From: Bacteroidota bacterium
GTDB lineage: Bacteria > Bacteroidota > Ignavibacteria > Ignavibacteriales > Melioribacteraceae
DNA: 9,813 bases
Direction of reading: 5' to 3'
NCBI GenBank assembly: GCA_021814855.1
Contig: JAKAHQ010000030.1
Location: forward strand, 1 to 9,813
Shown piece after piece: positions 1 through 7,470 of this stretch. The notes under the pieces were generated by a model. It made no database searches, was not told the origin of the DNA, and saw only the letters and a list, made by a program, of their open reading frames with translations. Made by a program: the position numbers and the translations under genes. How positions within the stretch are numbered: the first letter of the stretch is position 1; each line of letters opens with the position of its first letter.

Positions 1-965
1 ATCTAACTGTCGAGCTGCATTCCGATAAGAATGATGAGGTAGCAAAATTTTATATTGGATTCAACCGCGCTCTTGAAAATATTAGAAATTTGCTGAGTTC
101 GTTAATCTCATTAATTAACGAAACCGCAAGCGCGAGCAATCAAATTTCAAGCAGTACCGAAGAAATGGCTGCAGGCGCACAAGAACAAAGTATGCAAACA
201 ACTGAAGTAGCCGGCTCTGTTGAAGAAATGGCCAAGACTATAATGGAGACAACAAAAAATTCGTCCTCCGCCGCCGAAGCCGCCAAACGTGCGGGTGTAA
301 TAGCTAAAGACGGCGGCAAAGTAATGAACGATACGATAGACGGTATGAATCGTATTGCCGAAGTGGTGAGAAAAGCTGCGGACACGGTTGAAACATTGGG
401 GAGAAACAGCAATCAGATTGGAGAAATTGTTCAGGTAATTGACGACATTGCCGATCAAACGAATTTGCTCGCTCTTAATGCCGCCATTGAAGCAGCGCGA
501 GCAGGGGAACAAGGCAGAGGTTTTGCAGTTGTTGCCGACGAAGTAAGAAAGCTCGCCGAGAAAACAACAAAAGCTACCAAAGAAATTGCGCTGATGATCG
601 GTCAGATTCAAAAAGATACCGAAGAAGCCGTTATTTCTATGAACCAAGGAACGATTGAAGTGGAAAAGGGAAAACTGCTGGCGGATAAAGCCGGAAGCTC
701 ACTCCACGAAATTATTAGAGGATCCGAAGAAGTAGTTGGCATTGCAACACAGGTTGCCGCAACAAGCGAACAGCAAAGCGTCACCGCGGAACAAATAAGC
801 AGGAATATTGAAACTATAAACAACGTAACAAGCGAGAATACATCCGGAATTCAACAGATAGCGCGCGCCGCCGAAGTGTTAAACGGATTGACGGTTAATT
901 TGCAGGAACTGATTTCGCGGTTCAAGCTAAATAAATTCTCAAGTAATATCGTAAGTAAAAATTAA
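1..965 (+). CDS. Methyl-accepting chemotaxis protein, C-terminal part (5' end outside window)
   Basis: This is a chemoreceptor that passes a ligand signal to the CheA/CheW array at the inner membrane. The frame is open to the left edge (first whole codon at 3), so a TTG at 90 is not the true start. The first about 30 residues ([20 protein letters not shown], then [11 protein letters not shown]) are the end of a HAMP domain with its usual D-E and F-N pattern. A long helical coiled coil follows. The highly conserved signalling hairpin lies at about nt 426-566, with core residues [19 protein letters not shown] and [16 protein letters not shown], where the receptor contacts CheA/CheW. The protein ends in [14 protein letters not shown] and has no NWETF-type CheR/CheB tether. 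The sensor domain and transmembrane segments are off the window, so the ligand is unknown. A strong terminator about 90 bases downstream closes the transcript. Family assignment is very secure. Confidence 0.96.
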   Translation, partial: LTVELHSDKNDEVAKFYIGFNRALENIRNLLSSLISLINETASASNQISSSTEEMAAGAQEQSMQTTEVAGSVEEMAKTIMETTKNSSSAAEAAKRAGVIAKDGGKVMNDTIDGMNRIAEVVRKAADTVETLGRNSNQIGEIVQVIDDIADQTNLLALNAAIEAARAGEQGRGFAVVADEVRKLAEKTTKATKEIALMIGQIQKDTEEAVISMNQGTIEVEKGKLLADKAGSSLHEIIRGSEEVVGIATQVAATSEQQSVTAEQISRNIETINNVTSENTSGIQQIARAAEVLNGLTVNLQELISRFKLNKFSSNIVSKN

Positions 966-1056
966 TCACAAAAGCACAGATAGCACCGATGCCATATAAA
1001 ATTCAGTACATAGAACCGTAACTTCATCTAAGAATAATGCAGCTTTGTGAGCGAGG

Positions 1057-1087
1057 AAAGGAGAAATTTTTGGTTTCTCCTTTTTTT
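1057..1087 (+). terminator. Rho-independent terminator after the chemoreceptor gene
   Basis: A perfect inverted repeat AAAGGAGAAA (1057-1066) / TTTCTCCTTT (1074-1083) with a 7-base loop runs straight into a T tract (1081-1087). This is the classic form of an intrinsic terminator. It lies 92 bases past the chemoreceptor stop and about 100 bases before the kinase start, so the two genes are probably transcribed separately. The A-rich left arm makes some bidirectional function possible, but no minus-strand gene ends here. Confidence 0.88.
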
Positions 1088-1174
1088 ATATGGAGACTTC
1101 CTTTACGTTTATTGCATGGCGTATAAAAAGGTGGTTTGTAAGAGTTAACGGAATTTTATAGATTCAAACTGGGT

Positions 1175-1180
1175 AAAGGA
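1175..1180 (+). promoter_or_regulatory. Ribosome binding site deciding the TTG start of the kinase
   Basis: AAAGGA lies 8 bases before the TTG at 1189. It is the reason for choosing this rare start codon over later ones. I saw no convincing promoter between the upstream terminator and this site; a TTGTAA (1136) / TATAGA (1157) pair has only a 15-base spacer. Confidence 0.6.
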
Positions 1181-1188
1181 ATTTACTC

Positions 1189-2994
1189 TTGAAAAAAAAC
1201 AGTATTCTCTTGAATAAATGGCAAAGCATAAGCATTGATGTAAAGATTGGAATAAGCTGGGCCATTTCGATTGTTGTGGTTATTTCCCTCAGCGCTATTT
1301 TATATATATCGAAACAAGAACTGCATCGGAGCTCGGACGTAATTGCGTTGAACAATGAATTGCGCTCTGCTACGCAAGATCTCCTTTCATCGATTCAGAG
1401 ACTTGAGATAGTGAGCAAACAATTTATCTTAACCGGAAATAAAAATGATTCGGTTAAATATTTTGCAAATCTGGATTCGCTTGAACACAACTTGCTGCGC
1501 ATGGAGGGCCTTCTGAAAGATCAGCCGAGGTATCAAAAGTTTTTTTTACCGCTGCAAAGCACAATTAGGAATGAACTATATAAAATAAATCATCTTTCTT
1601 TCTCGATTGGAAGCGGAAAATCTATCGATTGGGATATTGTAAGGATTGAGGAAGGTATTTACAAAAAGTTAGATAATTACTGGAAGCTTTTAGATGACGA
1701 AGAAGAACGCTCAACGATTAGCCGGATTCAAAACTTGCAGCTTAGGATTAGTGAGAATCTAAATTATTTTTTTGCCCTTATAATAATTTATATTTTATTC
1801 CTTACTGTTCTGTTTTTCATAATAGGTACTGATGTAAATAAACGCAGAAAGCTGGCGGCCGAAGTAGCCGAAAGCAGAAAAGAATTAAGCACTATTATCA
1901 ATACAGCTCCTGCGTTAATTTTTGTTAAAAATCTGGAGAAGAATTTTACACTACTGAATAAATCTTTCCTGAATTTTTTCAATGTCGAAAATTCTGAAAT
2001 CCTTTTTAAAGACAACAGTCAGTTGGTTCCTCCGGGAGAACAGTGGTTGGCAAACGAGGAAGACGAGGCTATCATAAATAATAAAATTTCTTTATCCAAC
2101 ATTGAACGGCAGACAACACTAAGTAACGGCTCCACCCGTTGGTTGAACATAAATAAAGCCCCAATGTTCGACGAGAATGATAACCTTGTTGGAATTGTCG
2201 GCGTGATGGACGACATTACAAAAAGAATTGAGTTCCAAAATGCGCTAATGGAAACTCAGAAGAAATTGGAGGAATTAAATAAACAAAAAGATAAATTCTT
2301 TTCGATTGTTGCCCACGATTTGCGAAGCCCTTTTACCGGCTTGCTCGGCATTGCCGAAATATTATCGGAAGATTATTCAAATCTTACGGAGGAAGAAAAA
2401 AGAACTTATATCGATGGTATCCAAACATCCTTAAAGAGTCTATTATCTCTCATCGATAATCTTTTAACCTGGGCTAGATTAAACCTTAACCGCGAAGAGT
2501 TTAATCCACAAGAAATATCGTTGAATCAATTAATCCGTTCCGTCTTTGTTTCGCAAAACATTGCTGCATCTAATAAAAATATTCTTCTGCAAACCGACTT
2601 TGCGAAAGACTTAAAAGCTTTTGCGGATCGAGATATGGTTGAAACGGTAATTCGCAATCTTATATCAAATGCTATTAAGTTCTCTAATCCCGGCGGAATT
2701 ATAAACGTGAATACTTTTGATAACGGCGAATCGGTACTGGTTGAAGTAGAGGATAACGGCGTTGGAATGAAAGCCGAAATTGTAAAAAGTCTTTTTAAGA
2801 TTAACACTCACACAACAACAAAAGGAACAAATGAAGAAAAGGGCACCGGGCTGGGTTTAATTATTTGCAAAGAGTTTATTGAAAAAAACGGTGGCACAAT
2901 TTCGGTTTCGAGCGAACCCGATCGCGGAACAAAGATTTCATTTACATTGAAAAAAGTACTTTCGTCCCCACCAGAAAATTCTTACTCTATTTGA
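1189..2994 (+). CDS. Membrane sensor histidine kinase: CHASE3-like sensor, PAS, HisKA, HATPase_c
   Basis: Inner-membrane kinase that autophosphorylates on His and passes phosphate to an unknown response regulator. A short cytoplasmic leader is followed by TM1 (about residues 20-40). A helical periplasmic region (44-190) has a CHASE3-like look, including the FILTG motif at 79-83. TM2 lies at about 193-212 and a PAS/PAC domain at about 230-350 (GIVGVMDDITKR at its end). The H-box FFSIVAHDLRSPF gives phospho-acceptor H376. The N-box is NLISNAIKFS (N490, N494), G1 is EDNGVGM (521-527) and G2 is GTGLGL (552-557). All catalytic boxes are intact. The TTG start is chosen because AAAGGA (1175-1180) sits 8 bases upstream and no ATG precedes TM1. 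Codons 2-4 are in a run of eight A. There is no receiver domain and no neighbouring regulator, so it is an orphan kinase. Its gene converges on the lipocalin-like gene. Confidence 0.95.
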   Translation: MKKNSILLNKWQSISIDVKIGISWAISIVVVISLSAILYISKQELHRSSDVIALNNELRSATQDLLSSIQRLEIVSKQFILTGNKNDSVKYFANLDSLEHNLLRMEGLLKDQPRYQKFFLPLQSTIRNELYKINHLSFSIGSGKSIDWDIVRIEEGIYKKLDNYWKLLDDEEERSTISRIQNLQLRISENLNYFFALIIIYILFLTVLFFIIGTDVNKRRKLAAEVAESRKELSTIINTAPALIFVKNLEKNFTLLNKSFLNFFNVENSEILFKDNSQLVPPGEQWLANEEDEAIINNKISLSNIERQTTLSNGSTRWLNINKAPMFDENDNLVGIVGVMDDITKRIEFQNALMETQKKLEELNKQKDKFFSIVAHDLRSPFTGLLGIAEILSEDYSNLTEEEKRTYIDGIQTSLKSLLSLIDNLLTWARLNLNREEFNPQEISLNQLIRSVFVSQNIAASNKNILLQTDFAKDLKAFADRDMVETVIRNLISNAIKFSNPGGIINVNTFDNGESVLVEVEDNGVGMKAEIVKSLFKINTHTTTKGTNEEKGTGLGLIICKEFIEKNGGTISVSSEPDRGTKISFTLKKVLSSPPENSYSI

Positions 2995-3049
2995 AAATTT
3001 AAAACTGCAACCGAGCTTAGATTTCGAAAATTATCTTTGAGAAAGCCGG

Positions 3050-4180
3050 TTAATAACCTGTGAGTTCTACATAACCCTTGCCGTTAATTTCTTTATTTCT
3101 AATTTGCCCTTTTACGGATACTGCGCCTTCCCAATAGTTAACAAACAATTTTAATTCCTGGTCTTTCATTAAGGGTTCGATTTTGAGTGAAATATTTTTT
3201 TTAGGAATCGATAGAATCCAACCCGAGGGATATAATTTTGATAATTGATTTCTCCAGTAACCGGTGACGGCCAACTTTACATCGCGGCTGCTAAGCTTTT
3301 CCGTCTTTCCCCGGTTATCTATAATTACGCCGTAATCATATAAGTTTGCTACACCGGCACGGTGCCGGATATTGTAATACATTATTTCAGTATCGTTCTT
3401 TAATTGCAGAGCAAACCAATCCCACCCGATATCATTTCTTGTTACCGTAGAATTGGTCCATTCGCGGTCAAACCATGAAGATCCCGTCACTTTATACTGA
3501 GTCTTGCCTATTGTAATAGTGCCGCCGGTTGTTAAACGGGTGATTGAATAATAATTTGAATACTCATCTTTACCTGTTCCTTTTCTGCTTATACCGTTGT
3601 CACCTTGCAATACCAAAGGTTTATCGCTCTGTAGAATTAGAGAGATTGAATAGTTTTGTGTAGAAGCATTGATTTGGAAATTGGGTCGATAATAATTTTT
3701 GTCGGGATAGTTCCCGTCTACCGTCCAATCGATTACCTTTATTTTAAATGGCTCGGAAGAAACACCGGCATCGTCGCTCTCGCCAGAAGCAATTTTTTCT
3801 TTATAGTAAAATTTCTGATTTTTAATATCCGAAACCGCAAAGTGGGCCATGTACACCTGATCTTTTTCAAAATCGGATTTACGTTTTATAGAATTGAAAG
3901 TTGAAGCATTCCGAAACACTGTAAATTCATAACCGAATTTTCTACCGTCGGGTGCTGATAAATTTCCTGTGAAATACCACCACTCGGTTCTAAAATTATT
4001 ATGCGGTCCGTGGTCGGCGGGAAATTTAAATTGAGGAGTAGTGTTTATTCCATCGCTCAATATTCTGTGGTCATCCCGGTTACGATGTTGCCCTGCTTCT
4101 ATATAGTGAATCCTGGAATTGCCGCGAAGGAAATTCAAGCCAATTATTATAATTAAAGCCAGGAAAGTTTTTTTTAGCAT
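3050..4180 (-). CDS. Secreted lipocalin-like protein of the AttH / CrtC (carotenoid 1,2-hydratase-like) family
   Basis: A 376-residue exported protein of the double-lipocalin AttH/CrtC family. Family hallmarks are all present: the N-terminal block from DHGPHNNF to EWWYFTGNL (residues 56-74), GSSWFDREW (233-241) at the domain junction, WDWFALQL (253-260), and the closing YWEGAVSVKG (349-358) and GKGYVELTGY (367-376). The protein ends exactly at the last hallmark, so it is complete. The N-terminus (MLKK plus a hydrophobic run to about residue 18) is a Sec signal peptide or membrane anchor. No lipobox Cys is present, unlike many relatives. Relatives are often next to an AttEFG/LolCDE-like ABC transporter; none is here. 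True CrtC hydrates carotenoids, but the AttH branch has no settled reaction, so I do not assign an activity. The ribosome binding site is poor (TTAGGCG touching the ATG). The gene runs convergent to the kinase, with 55 bases and no clear terminator between them. Confidence 0.88.
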   Translation of the reverse strand: MLKKTFLALIIIIGLNFLRGNSRIHYIEAGQHRNRDDHRILSDGINTTPQFKFPADHGPHNNFRTEWWYFTGNLSAPDGRKFGYEFTVFRNASTFNSIKRKSDFEKDQVYMAHFAVSDIKNQKFYYKEKIASGESDDAGVSSEPFKIKVIDWTVDGNYPDKNYYRPNFQINASTQNYSISLILQSDKPLVLQGDNGISRKGTGKDEYSNYYSITRLTTGGTITIGKTQYKVTGSSWFDREWTNSTVTRNDIGWDWFALQLKNDTEIMYYNIRHRAGVANLYDYGVIIDNRGKTEKLSSRDVKLAVTGYWRNQLSKLYPSGWILSIPKKNISLKIEPLMKDQELKLFVNYWEGAVSVKGQIRNKEINGKGYVELTGY

Positions 4181-4250
4181 CGCCTAATTTTTTTGAATAT
4201 CAAAAATGTAACTATAATATTATGATAAAGGTTCCGCGCTTAGGAAAGCT

Positions 4251-4324
4251 GTAATTAGAAAAATTATTTCTGTGGTGTAATTACGATTAAGCAAAAGGGT
4301 TCAGAAAGAGGCGATTGTAATTAT
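4251..4324. repeat. Three spaced GTAATTA copies between the two minus-strand genes
   Basis: GTAATTA occurs at 4251, 4277 (where it is the full palindrome GTAATTAC) and 4317, within 74 bases. The gap here (4181-4320) lies directly upstream of the lipocalin-like gene, so these could be binding sites for a regulator. The third copy overlaps the stop codon of the 62-residue gene. The motif is AT-rich and short, so chance is a real alternative. Nothing else clear is present in this gap. Confidence 0.3.
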
Positions 4325-4509
4325 TTTTTTTTACAGTCACCAGCTTTGGCATCTCTGGATATAAATTTTAGGCAGTTCATTCCGGCCGCTTTTAAAACTT
4401 CGACCGATGGCAGTACTTTACTTTTGAATCCAAACGCTTTACATCCGTATGGATGATCCTTATCCCATGTAATCTTAAAATAGAAACAATTCTTGCAGTT
4501 GACGGACAT
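4321..4509 (-). CDS. Small cysteine-rich conserved protein, probable metal binder (62 aa)
   Basis: A 62-residue cytoplasmic protein with no signal peptide. It opens with CxxC (C5, C8) and continues through an aromatic stretch FYFKITWD, then PYGCKAFGFKSK (C23), LPSVEVLKAAGMNC (C46) and a final C59 in a lysine-rich tail. Four spaced Cys suggest a zinc-ribbon-like or other metal-binding fold. The pattern of TWD, PYGC, GFKS and PS resembles, from memory, a family of about 60-residue bacterial proteins of unknown function, sometimes mislabelled as uracil-DNA glycosylase. I would not transfer that name. The ATG at 4507-4509 is preceded by AGAAAAG, a weak purine-rich ribosome site. It is co-oriented with the lipocalin-like gene 140 bases downstream and divergent from the GH31 gene. 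Strong motif density for such a short frame makes it a real gene. Confidence 0.75.
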   Translation of the reverse strand: MSVNCKNCFYFKITWDKDHPYGCKAFGFKSKVLPSVEVLKAAGMNCLKFISRDAKAGDCKKK

Positions 4510-4588
4510 ATCTTTTCTAATCTTTAAATTATTATCGAAATATTTAACCGGATATTAAGAATTTCTATAATTGGCCGCGGAGAACGAA

Positions 4589-4616
4589 ATGATTCATTCA
4601 GGCTGTAATGAATTAT
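4589..4616. repeat. 28-bp inverted repeat in the divergent gap upstream of the GH31 gene
   Basis: ATGATTCATT (4589-4598) and AATGAATTAT (4607-4616) form 10-base arms with one G-T mismatch (7 bases perfect: ATTCATT/AATGAAT) around an 8-base centre, caggctgt. An overlapping alternative, GATTCAT/ATGAATC (4591/4615), pairs over a longer span. It sits about 75 bases before the GH31 start and about 80 bases before the divergent small gene. That position suits an operator controlling one or both. A hairpin role in RNA is less likely because no T tract follows. Confidence 0.5.
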
Positions 4617-4654
4617 GAATCCGAATAATAGAAGCATCGTATTATTAATCAGGT

Positions 4655-4662
4655 TATATTTG
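4655..4662 (+). promoter_or_regulatory. Candidate Bacteroidetes-type -7 promoter box for the GH31 gene
   Basis: TATATTTG matches the TAnnTTTG -7 consensus of the Bacteroidetes primary sigma factor. It lies about 28 bases before the GH31 ATG, giving a short leader. A matching TTTG at -33 is not present, and TATATT could equally be read as a sigma-70 -10 box with a poor -35. It is supported only by position and the one box. Confidence 0.35.
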
Positions 4663-4690
4663 AAAGTAATAAACCTATGCTGAGGAGAGT

Positions 4691-7324
4691 ATGAAAAAGA
4701 AATTCTACAATTCATTTATACTTTTATTTGCCCTATTCGCCGGATTATCCGCGCAGCAATACAATGCGGTTGCAAATCAAGGCGCAGTTGTTACAGCCGG
4801 AAACGCACGTTTTACAGTACTAACACCGGATGTTATAAGAATGGAATGGAGCGAGGACGGAAAATTCGAAGATCATGCTTCTCTTACATTCGTCAATCGA
4901 AATCTCCCCGTGCCTCAGTATACTAAAGGAGAAAAGGACGGTTATCTTTACATAAAAACCGGCGGACTTAATTTGACATACAAAATTAACAGCGGTGAAT
5001 TTAACGCAGGAAATTTATCTATTAAATTTGCGGCGGATGGAATAGAAACTACCTGGCGCCCCGGTACGGTAAACAATGGCAATCTTTTAGGCACTTACAG
5101 AACATTGGACGGCGTTGACGGACCGTCGAAGATAGAACCGGGTATTTTATCGCGCGATGGTTGGACGTTCATAGATGATTCCGAAAGACCTCTCTTTGAT
5201 AATTCCGATTGGCCGTGGGTTATGGCGAGGCCTTCTAAAAAATTACAAGATTGGTACTTCTTTGCATACGGAAGCGATTACAAAAAAATGTTGGGAGACT
5301 TTACAAAAATTTCCGGGAAGATAGCCCTCCCTCCCAAGTTCGCTTTTGGATACTGGTGGAGCCGCTATTGGAAATATACCGACCAGGAATTTATCGATTT
5401 GATCAATGAGTTTAAGATTCACGATATGCCGCTTGACGTGCTAGTTATAGATATGGACTGGCATATTGTAAATCGACCGGAATGGTTTAAAGACGGAAAG
5501 AAACTTACGGATCAAGCCGGACAAAGCTGCGGGTGGACAGGTTTTACTTGGAATCGTTCTGTGTTCCCGGACCCTCAAAAATTTTTAGCGCTGACCGATA
5601 AATTAAATATCCAAACGTGTCTAAATCTTCATCCGGCTTCCGGAATTCAACCACACGAAGAAATTTATCCGGAATTTGCTAAAGCTATGGGTATCGATCC
5701 CGCTACAAAAAAATATATTCCTTTCGATATCACGAATAAAAAATATGCAGAGACATACCTCGACCTGGTTTTACATCCGATGGAGAAAATGGGAATCGAT
5801 TTTTGGTGGCTCGATTGGCAGCAGTGGAGTACGACAAAGATCGCTGGAGTCAATCCCACGTTTTATTTAAACTATGTTCACTTCAGCGATATGGAAAGGG
5901 AAAATAAAAAGCGTCCGCTGCTTTATCATAGATGGGGCGGTCTCGGCAATCACCGTTATCAAATTGGGTTTTCAGGCGACACACATATTACCTGGAAGTC
6001 GTTAGCGTTTCAACCATACTTTACTGCAACCGCTTCCAACGTTTGCTACGGATATTGGAGCCACGATATCGGCGGACACATGGACGGCGACAACGTGAAA
6101 AATCCGGAACTCTATACTCGGTGGATTCAATGGGGTTCTTTCAGTCCTATACTACGCACTCACTGCACAAAGAATCCGGATATAGAAAGAAGGGTTTGGG
6201 CTTACCCGCTTGATTATTATTATGCAATGAGAGGCGCCATAAAACAGCGATATGCACTGCTTCCTTATATTTATACTGCAGCGCGTGAATCGTATGATAC
6301 CGGAGTTTCAATGCTGAGGCCGATGTATTACGATCATCCTAAAGATACTCTTGCTTACCAAATGAAAGATCAATATATGTTTGGCGATGAAATGCTTGTC
6401 TCGCCTGTGACGCACGAAATGGGTAAGGATGAAAAAGGAAGAGAAAATTTATATGCGATACAGAAGGTTTGGCTTCCGGAAGGGAAATGGATTGAATGGT
6501 ATTCCGGCTCGGTACTTGACGGCGGAAAAATTTATAACCGCCCTTTCTGCCTTGACGAAATTCCGGTGTATGTAAAAGCAGGCGCCATTATCCCGATGCA
6601 GAAAGATGTCGACAATACTTCGATTGATGTTCGAGATCATATGATACTTAATGTTTTCCCCGGCGCATCGGGCAGCGCTAAAGTTTACGACGACGAAGGC
6701 AACAATCAAAATTTCAAAAACGGAAAATTTACTTTCACTAAAATAAAATCTGTTAATAACGACGACAAGGAAATCGAGGTAACGGTTGAACCGGTCGAAG
6801 GAGATTTTAAAGGCGCACCGAAAGAAAGATCTTACGAGCTTCGTTTCCCGGTTTCATTTCCACCTTCCGAGGTAACTGTAAACGGAAAAAGTTATTCATA
6901 CAACCCCGATAATCTTGAAGGCAGTTGGAATTACGACGGAATCAATTTTACATCAATCGTATTTACTCCCAAATTTAATGTTAATGACCGGGTTACAGTG
7001 GATATTAAATTTCCGGAAGAAGGATGGGAAAAATTATCAGGTAAGAAAAAATTATTCGGCAGTCTAATGAAGCTTGCAAAGACTATTGACGGCGCCGGCT
7101 GGTGGGAATCAATTTGGAATGAAGAAAAATCGTGTTCGGATTCGGTTGTTGCCGCCGCTCAAACAGCGCACATAATTTCCATGAATCCTCAAGATGCAGT
7201 CAAGATCATAAATAATTTCGACAAGAAATTTCCGTCGCTTCTAAACACAATTGAAGGGCAGATTAAAGAAGATTCCCGCGCGTATAAAGATTTAGAACTG
7301 CTGAATGCATCCTTGGTTAAATAG
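4691..7324 (+). CDS. Exported glycoside hydrolase family 31 (alpha-glycosidase type)
   Basis: An 877-residue exported GH31 enzyme that should remove alpha-linked sugars (glucose, xylose or galactose side groups) with retention. A Sec signal peptide (KKKFYNSFILLFALFAGLSA, cut near residue 21) is followed by the GH31 N-terminal beta-sandwich (about 30-205). The TIM barrel (about 215-530) contains VIDMDWH (252-258) and the nucleophile segment FWWLDWQQW with D375. It also has HRWGGLGNHR (413-422), SGDTHITW with likely acid/base D430, and WSHDIGGHMDG (456-466). Beta-sandwich domains follow to about 775, then an extra helical tail (about 780-877) that I do not recognise. WLDWQQ replaces the textbook W-x-DMNE after the nucleophile, so the subfamily and substrate are open. 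No T9SS tail is present, so it is probably periplasmic. The start is fixed by TGAGGAG just before the ATG. GH5 follows 146 bases downstream. Confidence 0.94.
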   Translation: MKKKFYNSFILLFALFAGLSAQQYNAVANQGAVVTAGNARFTVLTPDVIRMEWSEDGKFEDHASLTFVNRNLPVPQYTKGEKDGYLYIKTGGLNLTYKINSGEFNAGNLSIKFAADGIETTWRPGTVNNGNLLGTYRTLDGVDGPSKIEPGILSRDGWTFIDDSERPLFDNSDWPWVMARPSKKLQDWYFFAYGSDYKKMLGDFTKISGKIALPPKFAFGYWWSRYWKYTDQEFIDLINEFKIHDMPLDVLVIDMDWHIVNRPEWFKDGKKLTDQAGQSCGWTGFTWNRSVFPDPQKFLALTDKLNIQTCLNLHPASGIQPHEEIYPEFAKAMGIDPATKKYIPFDITNKKYAETYLDLVLHPMEKMGIDFWWLDWQQWSTTKIAGVNPTFYLNYVHFSDMERENKKRPLLYHRWGGLGNHRYQIGFSGDTHITWKSLAFQPYFTATASNVCYGYWSHDIGGHMDGDNVKNPELYTRWIQWGSFSPILRTHCTKNPDIERRVWAYPLDYYYAMRGAIKQRYALLPYIYTAARESYDTGVSMLRPMYYDHPKDTLAYQMKDQYMFGDEMLVSPVTHEMGKDEKGRENLYAIQKVWLPEGKWIEWYSGSVLDGGKIYNRPFCLDEIPVYVKAGAIIPMQKDVDNTSIDVRDHMILNVFPGASGSAKVYDDEGNNQNFKNGKFTFTKIKSVNNDDKEIEVTVEPVEGDFKGAPKERSYELRFPVSFPPSEVTVNGKSYSYNPDNLEGSWNYDGINFTSIVFTPKFNVNDRVTVDIKFPEEGWEKLSGKKKLFGSLMKLAKTIDGAGWWESIWNEEKSCSDSVVAAAQTAHIISMNPQDAVKIINNFDKKFPSLLNTIEGQIKEDSRAYKDLELLNASLVK

Positions 7325-7365
7325 AGCGAGGATTAAACGGAACAATATATAGTGGAAATATTATA

Positions 7366-7399
7366 GCCGGCATCTGATGTGATCTGCATCTTGCACGGC
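7366..7399 (+). other. GC-rich hairpin in the GH31-GH5 gap
   Basis: GCCGGCA (7366-7372) pairs with TGCACGGC (7392-7399) with one bulged A at 7395. An inner GATG/CATC stem (7376-7379/7387-7390) closes a 7-base loop. No T tract follows, so it is not an intrinsic terminator. It could be an mRNA processing or stabilising element that uncouples the two genes' levels. It stands out in base composition from the AT-rich gap around it, but evidence is structural only. Confidence 0.35.
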
Positions 7400-7411
7400 G
7401 CGTTGGGATAA

Positions 7412-7448
7412 TTCACCAGTTTAATTTTAACAAACGATAATATTTGTT
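7412..7448 (+). promoter_or_regulatory. Candidate promoter with overlapping inverted repeat upstream of the GH5 gene
   Basis: TTCACC (7412-7417), an 18-base spacer and GATAAT (7436-7441) form a plausible sigma-70-like promoter that would start transcription about 20-25 bases before the GH5 ATG. An inverted repeat AACAAA (7429-7434) / TTTGTT (7443-7448) brackets the -10 box, as an operator would. Both parts are AT-rich, and either may be chance. If real, GH5 can be expressed separately from GH31. Confidence 0.33.
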
Positions 7449-7470
7449 TTAACATAACCTAAATCCTAAG

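Noticed and set aside
90..92. TTG at 90 as the start of the chemoreceptor gene
   Set aside because: The frame is open and clearly HAMP-like upstream of it to the window edge, so the gene starts outside.
147..647. 166-codon open frame on the minus strand inside the chemoreceptor gene
   Set aside because: It lies opposite a very strongly conserved coding region, its translation is Phe/Cys-rich without domain sense, and it has no ribosome site or neighbour. It is a shadow frame.
3046..3058. GGTTAATAACC palindrome at the convergent gene ends as a bidirectional terminator
   Set aside because: The stem is at most five bases with almost no loop, has no T tract on either strand, and lies over the stop codon of the minus-strand gene.
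4524..4715. 63-codon minus-strand frame across the divergent gap
   Set aside because: It overlaps the GH31 start and ribosome site, and its low-complexity Ile/Phe/Ser translation gives no support.
7370..7392. GCATCT direct repeat as a regulator site
   Set aside because: The two copies are explained by the hairpin arms in the same place, and there is no third copy nearby.
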